DNA from: Haematobia irritans
Taxonomy: Eukaryota > Arthropoda > Insecta > Diptera > Muscidae
Direction: 5' to 3'
Assembly: GCF_050003625.1 (NCBI RefSeq)
Contig: NC_134399.1
Location: 33,992,671-34,056,670 of the forward strand
DNA: 64,000 bases
A program made the position numbers and the translations under genes. Shown one piece after another: positions 37,120-48,937 of this stretch. How positions within the stretch are numbered: the first letter of the stretch is position 1; each line of letters starts with the position of its first letter. The notes below the pieces were generated by a model that saw only the letters and a list, made by a program, of their open reading frames with translations, was not told the DNA's origin and made no database searches.

Positions 37120-37668
37120 TAATTATATATAAACCGATCCCCCTGATTTGACCTCCGGAGTCTCGTGCAGGAGCAAAATTCATCCGGTTGAAATTTGGTA
37201 CGTGGTGTTAGTATATGATCTCTAACAACCATGCAAAAATTGGTCCATATCGGTCCATAATTATATATAGCTTTTATATAAACCGATCTCCAGATTTGAT
37301 CTTCGGAGCCTCTTGGAGGGGCGAAATTCAGCCGATCCGGTTGAAACTTAGTACGTGGTGTTAGTATATGGTCTCCAACAACCATGAAAAAATTGGTCCA
37401 TATCGGTCCATTATTATATATAGTCCCCATATAAACCGATCCCCAGATTTGACATCCGGAGCCCCTTAAAGGAGCAAAATTCATCCGATTCGGTTGAAAT
37501 TTGGTATATTTCGCTAGTGTATGGCCGATAACAACCATGCCAAAATTGGTCCGTATCGATCTATATTATATAGCCCCCAAATAAACCGATCCCCAATCAC
37601 GATTGCCACTCGAGCCAAAAATAATCTGCCAAAATTTTATTGCCATAGAAAAGTTTGTCAAAATCTTA

Positions 37669-37744
37669 GGTTAGGTTCGGTTAGGTTAGGTGGCAGCCCG
37701 ATGTATCGGGCTCACTTAGACTATTAAGTCCATTGTAATACCAC
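37669..37744 (-). mobile_element. 5'-truncated SINE with 9-base target duplication
   Basis: GGTTAGGTTCGGTTAGG-type start, then GTGGCAGCCCGATGTATC and ACTATTAAGTCCATTG, ending at GTAATACCAC. Flanked by AAAATCTTA on both sides (37660-37668, 37745-37753) inside a minisatellite. It is the 3' end of the SINE seen in full at 23100. Confidence 0.85.
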
Positions 37745-38372
37745 AAAATCTTATATTTCTATAGAAAATTTCGTCAACATTTTATGTCTTTGGGAAGTTT
37801 TGTCAAAATATTATTGCTATGTAAAATTTTGTCAAAAATTTATTTCTACAGAAAATTTTGTCAGAATTTTATTTTTGTAGAAAATTTTGCCACAATGTTA
37901 TTTCTATTGAAAATGTATGAAGCATTTCATAGTGGGAGAGGAATATTTTGCAAAATCCTCCAAAACATCAAAAAATTTACCAATCTAGCAATCTGTAAAA
38001 AATCTACCATTTCTGGTAGACTCGTGTTCATAATTGTATATAGTCCCCATATAAAGCGGCCCCATATTTCAATTCTGTCTCTATAATTACAGCACAAAAG
38101 TTCTTATCGGTTCGTAATTATTTCTTCCCTATATATACCGGCCAAGAACTGAATATATACGTATTTAATCGACCGTTCGTTTGTCTACTATATATCCCGC
38201 ATGGACTAGCTTACAATTTAGAAGATGATGTTAAGAAGTTTTAAGATGCCTTGCCATCGGCAACCCAAGTAATTTAATTGTGGATGACCGTCTTTAGTAG
38301 AAGTTTCTACGCAATCCATAGTGGAGGGTACATAAGATTTGGCCTGGCCGAACATACGTCCGTATATACTTG

Positions 38373-38840
38373 ATCTGCCTCTTGTCCCCAAACTATGACT
38401 CTTTCATTCCCAAAATTCTCCAATTTAAATTAAAATTCCATAAAAAATTCCAATATTGTTTTGATAAAAAATCATAAACAAAAGATATAAAATGTTTGTC
38501 ATACCAGAGTGTTAGCTGCAATACGGTCAAGATTTCGAAACACAACACCAGAAAATTGGTGATCGAGAATTGAAAATGACAGTGTGGTCACCATGTATTT
38601 ATGAACAAAAATTTACTATTAAATACTCAAGTAGTAAAATTAGGTGGTACATCAAGATAAAGGTGAACCATCTTCATAATTTCTAAATTTATGGGATATA
38701 ATGTCCATATTCAGTAATGAACACTGATGAGGGGGCAACCGGAAATGATATCACGTTAGTATAAAAAATGTTTGGGTAAAATTTTATAACAAAGAGGAGC
38801 AAACATTTCCTTTCTAAATTTTGACCCATCACTGGACCTT
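38373..38840. other. AT-rich DNA, no feature seen
   Basis: About 470 bases between two HINEs with no recognised boxes or usable frames. Confidence 0.5.
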
Positions 38841-38983
38841 TTTATACCCTTCACCACTACTGTGGTACAGGGTATAATAAGTTTGTGCATTTGTATGTAA
38901 CGCCAAGAAGGAGTAATCATAGACCAACCTTTTAGTATACGGATCCGCTTAGAATTAAATTCTGAGTCGATTTAGCGATGTCC

Positions 38984-39021
<38 letters not shown>

Positions 39022-39943
39022 CTGTCCGTCTGTCTGTCCGTCTGTCTGTCTGTCTGTTGATGTATTTTTGTGTGCAAAGTACAGCTCGCAGTTTTAGTCC
39101 GATTGTCCTAAAATTTGGTATAGGGTCCTGTTTCGGCTCAAAGACGATCCTTATTGATTTTGGAAAAAATCGGTTCAGATTTAGATATAGCTGCCATATA
39201 TATTTTTCACCGATCTGGTCATAATTGGCGTGTATATCAACCGATCTTCCTCAAATTCCGTACATCCGAATATTTTATGAGTCTCGAAAAAACTTGCAGA
39301 ATATCAGCAAAATCGGTTCAGATTTAAATATAGCTCCCATATATAGCTTTCGCCCGATTTACACTCATATGACCACAGAGGCCAATTTTTAACTCCGATT
39401 TAGTTGAAATTTTGCACAGGGAGTAGAATTAGCATTGTAGCTAAGCGTGCCAAATTTGGTTGAAATCGGTTCAGATTTAGATATAGCTCCCATATATATG
39501 TTTTTCTGATTTCGACAAAAATGGTCAATATACCAACATTTTCCTTGTAAAATCGCCACTGCTTAGTCGAAAAGTTGTAAAAATGACTCTAATTTTCCTA
39601 AACTTCTAATACATATATATCGAGCGATAAATCATAAATAAACTTTTTCGAAGTTTCCTTAAAATTGCTTCAGATTTAAACGTTTCCCATATTTTTTTAC
39701 TAACATTGTGTTCCACCCTAGTGCATTAGCCGACTTAAATTTTGAGTCTATAGATTTTGTAGAAGTCTATCAAATTCTTCCAGATCGAGTGATATTTAAA
39801 TTTATGTATTTGTGACAAACCTTTATATACAGCCCCCAACACATTTGACGGATGTGATATGGTATCGAAAATTTAGATCTACAAAGTGGTGCAGGGTATA
39901 ATATAGTCGGCCCCGCTCGACTTGAGACTTTCCTTTCTGGTTT
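38841..39943 (-). mobile_element. Family B HINE, complete and compact
   Basis: Minus strand: head 39943 to about 39700 (GTCGAGCGGGGCCGAC, TTATACCCTGCACCAC), body, about two 153-type units, tail with a long GTCT/GTCC run, and an end hairpin (ATACCCTTCACCACTACTG...CAGGGTAT at 38841-38880). It serves as a reference for the interrupted family B copies. Confidence 0.87.
38979..39057 (-). repeat. GTCT/GTCC microsatellite in a family B tail
   Basis: A tetranucleotide run CTGTCTGTCTGTCCGTCTGT of about 78 bases, lying between the CTGAGTCGATTTAGCGATG and TTGATGTATTTTTGTG boxes. Confidence 0.9.
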
Positions 39944-40402
39944 TACAATATAGAAACGAAAGGAATTTCGTGTAAACTGAACCGAATTTAAACAAGTATA
40001 TACGGCCGTAAGTTCGGCCAGGCCGAATCTTATGTACCCTCCACCATGGATTGCGTAGAAACTTCTACGAAAGACTGTCATCCACAATCGAATTTCTTGG
40101 GTTGTGGTATCTTAAAACTTCTTAACATCGTTTTCTAAATTGTGAGTTAGTCCATACGTGGTATATTTTAGACAAAAAAGTTATGTATAGGTAAGTCTAC
40201 AAATAATTACGAATCGATATGGACTTTTGCACGGTACGTCGAGAGCCAAAATTATAATATGGGGGTCGCTTATATGGGGGCTATATACAATTATGAACTT
40301 AATATGGAACAATTTTTCTGTGATTCGATTTATCTCAGGGCTATATATAACTATAGACCGATATGGACCTAGTTAGGCATGGTTATTAACGGCCATATTC
40401 TA

Positions 40403-41377
40403 CACGGATGAAAAAGACTGTTTTTCATATGTTTGGCTATAAACATTATATGTTTGGAACACAAATTTTTAAACACAATATTTTTGAGTGCAAGCATATA
40501 ATGTTCATAAACTAGCATAACATGTTTGGGACATATATGTTAATATGTTAGAACATATTATGTTTGGGACATAAAATGTTTGTAAATATAATATGCTTGG
40601 ATGCAAACATATATTAATTTAGAAATAGCCTATAAACATATATGTGTTTAGTAGCTTGAAGCGCTATTTAACAGGGAGCGATATTGAATTAAGTTGGTGG
40701 TTGTTGCTTGTTATTACAAAATTAACATTTTATTTTTCCTTGGGCAATTGATCAGCTACTTCTTTGATCCTTACAAACTGTGTGGTCCGCTGTTCGAATC
40801 CCCGTCCGGCAAAAGGTAAAATTAAAATAAAAAAATCATACAATTGAATAATTTCTTCTACAATTTTTGTTTGTATTACAGAAAAAGGTGCTAAGAACTA
40901 AAAAATCTCGTGGAAGTGAGAAAGATGTGGGGGAATACACAATTGGGCAGAAACACAATTTTGAGCATTCAGGTCGAAAACCTTTGTTGTTAGCACCTAT
41001 ATTACCTGTTTATTTTCATAATTCACTATGATTGTAAATATATAAATAAATAAAATTTTGAGCACAATATTGTTTGGGAGAATTTTTTTAAGCATATAAT
41101 ATTTTTGGGTGCAAAATGCTTCCAAACATATTATATGTTCACTTAATAACATATTGTTTTTTGGAAGACAACATTATTGAATTTGGATGCAAAAATACAA
41201 AATGTTTGGAACTTAGACTACCCAAACATATATTGTTTAGACCAATATGCTTTCAAACATATTATATATTGGAAGAGATCAAACATATAAATGTTTGGGC
41301 AATACCCAAAAATGTATATGCTTGAAGCAAAATATGTTTGGGAGTATATGTTACAGAAGCGATTTTTTGTGAGCGTG
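40403..41377. mobile_element. CAC...GTG element with TA duplication, tRNA-like module inside
   Basis: Left end CACGGATGAAAAAG, right end TTTTTTGTGAGCGTG, flanked by TA (40401-40402, 41378-41379). Removal restores the unit box CATATTCTAGCACAATGT. Both arms are built from AACATATAATGTTTGG-like words. A tRNA-derived sequence at about 40750-40990 lies in the middle. Confidence 0.8.
40750..40990 (+). mobile_element. tRNA-derived SINE-like module
   Basis: The sequence TGGTCCGCTGTTCGAATCCC holds a good B box; the A-box half is deleted relative to 54688. Downstream TTTGTATTACAGAAAAA and GTGCTAAGAACTAAAAAA boxes and GTGGAAGTGAGAAAGATGTG are shared with the module at 54688-54905. Confidence 0.7.
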
Positions 41378-42087
41378 TAGCACAATGTACCCAATTTCAA
41401 CTGAATCGGATGAAATTTGCTCCTCCAAGAGGCTCCAAAACTAAATCTCGGGATCGGTTTATATGGGGGCTATATATGATTATGGACTGATATGGAACAC
41501 TTTTGGCATGGTTGTTAAATATCATATACTACCACCACGTACCAAATTTCAACCAGATCGGATGAATTTTGCTTCTCCAAAAGGCACCGGAGGTCATATC
41601 TGGGGATCGGTTTGTATGGGGGCTATATATAATTATGGACTGATGTGAACCAATTCCTGCATGGTTGTTATACTATACTAACATCACATACCAAATTTCA
41701 ACCGAATCGAATGGATTTTACTCTTTTAAAGGGCTCCGGAGGTCAAATTTGGGGATTGGTTTATATGGAGGCTCTATATAATTATGGACCGATTTTTGCA
41801 TGGGCGTTTGAGGCCATATATTAACACCATATTCAAAATTTCAACTGAAACAGATGAATTTTGGACTTCCAAGAGTCTCCGGAGGTCAAATCGAGGGATC
41901 GGTTTATATTGGGGCTATATATAATTATTGACCGATGTGGACCAATTTTTGCATAGTTGTTTGAGGCCACATACTTACACCATGTACCAAATTTCAGCCG
42001 TATCGGATGAAATTTGCTTCTCTTAGAGGCTCCGCAAGCCAAATCGGGGGATCGGTTTATATGGGGGCTATATATAATTATGGACCG

Positions 42088-42736
42088 CACTGAAAAAAAT
42101 ATTGCCGTGAGGTCAAAGATTTCATGTCTTTAAAATACGAATACAAATTTTGCTTAGCATAGAAGACGCATTTCTCTAAAAAAAGTTATTTTCCTTGTCC
42201 AAAAGTCGATAAACTTTTCAATGAAGTCGTATTGTCCTTATAATTAAGTGATTTGACTTAAAAATGGGTATCTTAACATGAAAGAAAAAATGTATAGGCT
42301 AAGGTCAACTTGACTTTAATTATTCAGAAAAATTCTTTAAATTTAATGAAATTGTCTTTAAATTTGTTGTCTTTTTGCATCTTGACTACAAAACAAAAAA
42401 TCGTTCAAATATAGGACATGTTTTTCCAAACTTTATTTTAAAGAAGTTTTTTACTTCAAACATAGCATAATTTCTACTGGAAGTCGAGTCCTAATTTGGA
42501 AAACAAAGTTAACTCGTTTTTAAAGGACTTTGATAGCATATGAAGGAAAAAAGCTGAGAAAGCAAAAAATTAAAATTTGCTTCCTAGAAGCAAGTACACA
42601 ACACCTAAATTTAAAAGAAAATTGTGTCTTAAAAGTATCCTTACTTGTATTCTCCGCTTCTTTGGCTCGGAATCAATACCAAATTTTTTAAAGTAAAGAC
42701 AAAATCTTTGGAACCGAGTATGCTTTTTTTTCAGTG
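42088..42736. mobile_element. DNA element with 13-base inverted ends and CG duplication
   Basis: CACTGAAAAAAAT at the left and TTTTTTTTCAGTG at the right form near-perfect inverted ends (12 of 13 bases). It sits in GGACCGATGTG of a 153-bp unit with CG on both sides (42086-42087, 42737-42738). There is no coding capacity. The CACTG end and 2-base duplication would fit an EnSpm/CMC-like or Tc1-like non-autonomous element; I cannot decide. Confidence 0.75.
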
Positions 42737-43122
42737 CGATGTGAACCAATTTTTGCATGGTTGTTAGAGACCATATACTTACACCATGTATCAAATTTCA
42801 GCCGGATCGGATGAAATTTGCTTCTCTTAGAGGATTCGCAAGCCAAATTTGGGGGTCCCTTTATATGGGGGCTATACGTAAAATTGGACCGATATGGCCC
42901 ATTTGCAATACCATCCGAACTACATCAATAACAACTATTTGTGCCAAGTTTCAAGTCGATAGCTTGTTTCGTTCGGACATGCTAAGATCGACTCAGAATT
43001 TCACCACGACCCAGAATATATATATATATATATATTTTATGGGGTCTTAGTCAATATTTCGATGTGTTACAAACGGAATGACAAAGTTAATATACACCCA
43101 TCCTATGGTGGAGGGTATAAAA

Positions 43123-44176
43123 ATCCCCAAAATTTATGAAAAATTCCCACCAATACCCTAAGTGTTCAACTCAAAATTTTCTTCCCCAGCCCCGAATTGG
43201 GGGGAAATCCCCAATACTAGCAACACTGATATCCTGTTTCACAAAAAATGCAATATATAAAAATCTCTACAATAGAAATTTTTCAATTTCTTAGAACTGT
43301 AATAATTTTATACAGTTGTCATTATCATCAAATTGTTGGGTTAATAAAACTCATTGAGGGACATCTGCCTAAAGTCTCATTATTATAAAATTGCTTATGT
43401 AAAATGATGGCTCTATTTGTCTTGTTATTATTATTTTTATTGGTAAATATGTATATAGGAACAAAAAAAATAATAACAAAAAAATCAACCCTCTTCTATT
43501 CAATTATTGGTTTAACGACGAACTCATTGAAAAATTCTTTCATATACGATAGTTGATTTTTTTGCCAGTTATTATTTAGCTGTCATAAACAATAATGGCG
43601 TTGATGTGTCATATGTGACAGTTTCAATATTCCATACAATTGTTATTTTTTTTTTGTTTATCTATCTTACATATGAGGCTATGGTGGTGGGTACTATAAC
43701 TACTACTGCTTTTCATCATTATCATCATCGTTGGCCTTAGAGTGAAGAAGAATGATGATGAAATGTTTTCATGATGCCATCATCAAGGACAATGGTAACT
43801 CGGAGACATTGTTTGTACACATCTATGTAAACCTACATGTGATGATAGCAATGATATGTCATTCATCCCCTTCTAAAAAAATTGGAAAAAAACGAAATTC
43901 CCAAAATCGGCATGTCACCATTATTATGGCCATAACAATTCATATCTCTCAAATTGAATCTTGTATTTTCTTTGCTATTGCTTATCATTCTATTGTCATA
44001 TATCCTACCTTTACCACAAAAAAGGTGTTCACATATTTACGTAAATTAAGCAATAATTTTTTATAGGTCTTTTAATAAATATACCAAAGTATGTCCCTAT
44101 TTATTTATATGTGCGATCTGATGATCCTGGTTTTTTTTGCAGATAAACATCACCGCACGTCAACACTTCACACCTT
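43123..44176. other. Unique-looking AT-rich DNA, no gene supported
   Basis: About 1 kb. The 104-residue plus-strand frame at 43752-44066 has no recognised domain. It contains ATGATGATG and CATCATTATCATCATC runs. Confidence 0.4.
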
Positions 44177-44245
44177 AAAGGTTAGATTAAAGTGGCAGCC
44201 TGATTTATTTTCAGGCTCACTTAGACTATTCAGTCCATTGTGATT
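44177..44245 (-). mobile_element. 5'-truncated SINE with 15-base target duplication
   Basis: AAGGTTAGATTAAAGTGGC, then CAGGCTCACTTAGACTATTC and AGTCCATTGTGATT. Perfect 15-base direct repeats AACACTTCACACCTT flank it (44162-44176, 44246-44260). Only the 3' end of the TTAGG-type SINE is present. Confidence 0.88.
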
Positions 44246-44588
44246 AACACTTCACACCTTGTTACATATTTTTTATATTTCCAGGAATTCGTGATGGATC
44301 CATGGATTGCATGGATGTCAAGATGTTTTTCAGATAAACCCATTCCTTTTTGCAAACTATATCAAGGTGTTTAAAATGTGAGAAAAATCGAAACAATAAA
44401 CAAACTGAAAAGAAATTATTCCTCTATTAATTTTCCACTATATTTTATTTACATACCAGTGTATAAGGGATCCAAAGTGTTTGACCTTCTCCTAAGAAAT
44501 GTGGACATTCTGAGATACCTATGTGGCTTTAAATCTAAGATCAATAAAATTAAAACTAAAATTAGGATGCAGATATCATTTATCAATC

Positions 44589-44676
44589 ATTTTATTAATA
44601 TTTGGCAACAATTATTTTATTAATATTTATCTTGTTAACAATTAACAATTATCTTGTTGCCAAATATTAATAAAAT
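44589..44676. repeat. Perfect 23-base inverted repeat
   Basis: 44589-44611 and 44654-44676 are exact reverse complements (core TTAATATTTGGCAACAA), with a 42-base spacer that itself holds TTGTTAACAATTAACAA. The hairpin could be a MITE remnant. Confidence 0.9.
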
Positions 44677-44984
44677 TATTCACACCCAGAATAAAAGTGA
44701 ACCCACCGTGAAAGAAAATGTAGGTTTATGGTAGAACATTTTAACTAAAATATATTTAACTTTTGTTAAATTGAAGAAAATTAATAAAAATTATACAGTT
44801 TTGTCTGTTTTTTAATAAAATTTCATATTTTGGAAGAAAAAATTGCAATTGAAAATTGCGCTATATGAAGTTCTAGACCGACACAATTCACGTAAAATGT
44901 AAACATTTCACATACCCGTTCAAAAGATTTTGTCTTTACACCAATGATTTTGGTATTGTGATTCCGAGCCAAAAAAAGCAGAGA

Positions 44985-45095
44985 ATTGATTAATTAAAGT
45001 CTTAATTGAGTTTTAAAAAAATATTCAATTGAAAATTTAATTGATTCAACAAATTTTTTAATTGAAACAAAAATCAATCACTAAAATTAATAGTA
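44985..45095. mobile_element. AATTAATT-type MITE fragment
   Basis: TTAAAGTCTTAATTGAGTTT, AATTTAATTGATTCAACAAA and AATTGAAACAAAAATCAATC match the interior of 9797-10041 and 59636-59924. Confidence 0.6.
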
Positions 45096-45212
45096 TCCGG
45101 AATTCCCATCATGTCTTAGAAAGTAGGAAATTAGGCCGTTTTAAGTGAAAATTAACGTTTTGGACAATTAAAATTCACAAAAAGGAAATGAAAATCAATA
45201 GAAATGTAAAAC

Positions 45213-45800
45213 AACAAACAGGCCGAATCTTATGTACCCTCCACCATGGATTGCGTAGAAACTTCTACGAAAGACTGTCATCCACAAATTTCAACTCACT
45301 CGGATGAAATTTGCTCCTCCAAGAGGCTCCAAATCCAAATCTCGGGATCGGTTTATATGGGGGATATATATGATTATGGACTGATATGGACCACTTTTGG
45401 CATGGTTGTTAAATATCATATACTACCACCACGTACCAAATATCAAGCAGATCTGATGAATTTTGCTTCTCCAAAAGGCACCGGAGGTCAAATCTGGCGA
45501 TCGGTTTATATGTGAGCTATATATAATTATGGACTGATAGCAACCAATTCCTGCATGGTTGTTGGATACCATATACTAACATCACGTACCATTTTTCAAC
45601 CGAATGGGAAGAATTTTGCTCTTCCAAGGTGCTCCGGAGGTCAAATCTGGAGATCGGTTTATTTGGGGCCTATATATAATTATGGACCGATATCGACCAA
45701 TTTTTGCATGGTCTTTAGAGACCATATACTAACATCATGTACCAAATTTCAGCCGGACCGGATGAAATTTGCTTCTCTTAGAGGTCTTGCAAGCAAAAAC
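45213..45800 (+). mobile_element. Family A HINE deletion derivative, tail lost
   Basis: A short head (AGGCCGAATCTTATGTACCC) joined by deletion (TGTCATCCACA to AATTTCAACTCAC) to about three 153-bp units. The same junction occurs in the nested element at 29885. The sequence breaks off before a tail. Confidence 0.82.
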
Positions 45801-45824
45801 TGCAAGCATATAATACGAGACAAA

Positions 45825-46727
45825 ATCAAGTATATACGGTCGTAAGTTCGGCCAGGCCGAAGCTTATGTACCCTCCACCATGGATTGCGTAGAAACTTCT
45901 ACTGAAGACTGTCATCCACAATCGAATTACTTGGGTTGCGGTAACTTTTGCCGATGACAAGGTATCTTAAAACTTCCTAATACTGTAATAAATACCACGT
46001 AGTCCATACGTGGTATATATTAAACTTAAAATGGCCCATTAAATACGTATATAAGTAAGTTTGACAAAATTTTCTATAGAAATAACATTTTGACAAAATA
46101 AAATTTTGACAACATTTTCTATGGAAGTAAAATTTGGACAAAATTTTTTATAGAAATACGATTTTAACAAAATTTTCTATAGAAAAAACATATTGACAAA
46201 ATTTTCTATAGAAATAAAATTTTTACAAAATTTTCTATAGGAATAAAATTTCGACAAAACTTTCTATAGAAATAAAATTTTGCTAGTTTTGCTATGGGGG
46301 CTATATATAATTATGGACCGATATGGACCAATTTTTGCATGATTGTTACAGACCATATACTAATACAATGTACAAAATTTCAGCCGTATCGGATGAAATT
46401 TGCTTCTCTTTGAGGCTCCGCAAGCCAAATCGGGGGATCGGTTTATATGGGGGCTATACGTTAAAGTGGACCGATATGGCACATTTTCAATACCATCCGA
46501 CCTACATCAATAACAACTACTTGTGCCAAGTTTCAAGTCGATAGCTTGTTTCGTTCGGAAGTTAGCGTGATTTCAACAGACGGACGGACGGACATGCTTA
46601 GATCGACACAGAATTTCACCACGACCCAGAATATATATACTTTATGGGGTCTTAGAGCAATATTTCGATGTGTTACAAACGGAATGACAAAGTTAATATA
46701 CACCCATCCTATGATGGAGGGTATAAT
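45825..46727 (+). mobile_element. Family A HINE, shortest complete copy
   Basis: Head with AATCAAGTATATACGGTCG, a short 29-bp minisatellite (about 46060-46285), a single 153-bp unit, a tail with ACGGACGGACGGACATGC, and the end hairpin CATCCTATGATGGAGGGTAT. At about 900 bases it shows the minimal set of parts. Confidence 0.88.
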
Positions 46728-48140
46728 AACAAGTGAAATTGGAGAAAAAAATTTGTTTTTTAGTTTTTTTTTTTTTTAAATTTCTTCATCCAAGGCACAA
46801 CTTCTAATGCAATGCGAAGGGTCCAAAAATGGAGTACTTCCGTCTTATGACAAGCCCATGTAAAATTCATTGGAAGCTCTTTTTTGCTGGGAAATAATGT
46901 CGACACATGCTTTAATTTTCCCTTTCTAATCCAATATCGAATTTTAACGAAAAAAGTCGAATCAATTAATCGCATTTAAAAAAATTACAAGAAGTCAACT
47001 CCGATTATTAGATTTTTTGCAATAAGACGATTCATACTTCGAAAATGCGCCTTTGGACAATTTTAAGCGGAAAATAACACTAGTTTACACTGAAAATGTA
47101 CATTTGATGAAAAGTAAATGCATTTTTGTGTGAGTGAGTGGCTCGTATTTGCATGATCTGACTTCAGATTTGTTCACTCAATATACATAAGAGAAGTCAC
47201 ATCTCATCAAATGTACATGAAAAATATTTTATTTTGTATAATAGTGTAATTTAGGCCTATACATGTCACAAAAATAGGAAATCAATTAAAAATAATAAAA
47301 ATATAATTAAATAATTGTTAGAATGTTATCACAAACATAATATCACAAAAATAATATCTTAAACAATTCAGTCCCGCATACATTTTTTTTGCACGGAAAC
47401 AAATGAAAACCCCTCTTTTCATCATGTAGAGACAGAAATTTTAGTCTGTTTTGATTGATGAGTGTCTTTTTAATTTAATTTGTGAAAAATTATTTTTATT
47501 TCCCTCAATTACATGTAACAAACATTTTAATCAATAACTAATAATGTACACATAGTGAATTCGAATTTGTGAGGGTTCTTTTGACTCGAATTGCAGAATA
47601 GAAGCAAATACTCCACGGAGATGTCACCAACATTGTTACAAACTTAATCACACCCTGTAAATATAATCGATGTTTTCACAAGCATAGTGGTGTCCACTTA
47701 ACTAAATAACCACAAAATGCTACTGGAATTCTGATGATACAAAGAGATAGCTCTCAATGAAACTCTTCGAACTTCTGCCTTGTAACATGTATGTAAAATA
47801 GGGATGTCTTTTCTGGATATATCAAATGAGAGTTGTGGATATATTTCAAATTTGTTTTCATTTATTTATTATTTATTAAAGTTTTAATAATAATAATTGA
47901 AACAAAAACATATGGCCAAAAGTTTGGCCAGACCGGATCTTCAATATTCAACACCTTAGAGTTTCTTAGACAACGCCTCCTCGTAAGGGATTACCATATC
48001 GAATACTTATATGAATATTATATATGACTACTTTTGTTGCGGATAACAAAGGGTGGAAAATCGATTAATATCGGGTCTATAATGAATTGTAGATACACAG
48101 GGATAGAAAAATGTCTTGGCTAGCCAGAGTCGTGAGCATT
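46728..48140. other. AT-rich DNA with decayed elements, no gene seen
   Basis: Contains a T-run and GGCACAACTTCTAATGCAAT box (similar to about 52760), a small hairpin at 47096-47218, and a decayed head-like piece at about 47903-47950 (ATATGGCCAAAAGTTTGGCC, an inverted GGCCAAA/TTTGGCC). No coding frame is supported. Confidence 0.5.
47096..47218. repeat. 15-base inverted repeat, probable small MITE
   Basis: ATGTACATTTGATGA at 47096-47110 and its exact reverse complement at 47204-47218. Outer bases ACTGAAA and TGAAAAA give no further pairing that I can see. Confidence 0.75.
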
Positions 48141-48937
48141 TTTATACCCTTCACCACTACTGTGGTACAATAAGTTTGTGCATTTGTATGTAACGCCAAG
48201 AAGGAGTAATCATAGACCAACCTTTTAGTATACGGATCGGCTTAGAATTAAATTCTGAGTCGATTTAGCGATGTCCGTCTGTCTATCTGTCTGTCTGTCT
48301 GTTGATGTATTTTTGTGTGCAAAGTACAGCTCGCAGTTTTAGTCCGATTGTCCTAAAATTTGGTATAGGGTCCTGTTTCGGCTCAAAGACGATCCCTATT
48401 GATTTTGGAAAAAATCGGTTCAGATTTAGATATAGCTGCCATATATAGTTTTCACCGATCTGGTCATAATTGGCGTGTATATCAACCGATCTTCCTCAAA
48501 TTCCGTACATCCGAATATTTTATGAGTCTCGAAAAACTTGTCAAATATCAGAAAAATCGGTTCAGATTTAGATATAGCTCCCATATATAGCTTTCGCCCG
48601 ATTTACACTCATTTGCCCACAGAGGCCAATTTTTAACTCCGATTTAGTTGAAATTTTGCACAGGGAGTAGAATTAGCATTGTAACTATGCGTGCCAAATT
48701 TGGTTGAAATCAGTTAAGATTTAGATATAGCTCCCATATATATGTTTTTCTGATTTCGACAAAAATGGTCAAAATACCAACAATTTCCTTGTAAAATCGC
48801 CACTGCTTAGTCGAAAAGTTGTAAAAATGACTCTAATTTTCCTAAACTTCTAATACATATATATCGAGCGATTAATCATAAATAAACTTTTGCAAAGCTT
48901 CCTTAAAATTGCTTCAGATTTAAATGTTTCCCATATT

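Larger units (their letters stand above)
35919..38372 (-). mobile_element. Family A HINE, tail end missing, interrupted twice
   Basis: Minus strand: head 38372 to about 38140, a diverged region and a short minisatellite (37910-37620), a 153-bp array, and a tail ending at the CTCAGAATTTTG box (35919) without the hairpin. A TA-flanked element with a solo LTR sits at 36358-37119 and a truncated SINE at 37669-37744. Confidence 0.82.
39991..43122 (+). mobile_element. Family A HINE interrupted by two DNA elements
   Basis: Head AACAAGTATATACGGCCG, no minisatellite, 153-bp units, a tail whose microsatellite is reduced to a single GGACATG, and the end hairpin CATCCTATGGTGGAGGGTAT. Elements at 40403-41377 and 42088-42736 are inserted. 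Outside these it is closest to the elements at 21666 and 56925. Confidence 0.87.

Noticed and set aside
43752..44066. 104-residue plus-strand frame as a gene
   Set aside because: Starts in a GATGATGATG run, has no domain and no upstream signal.
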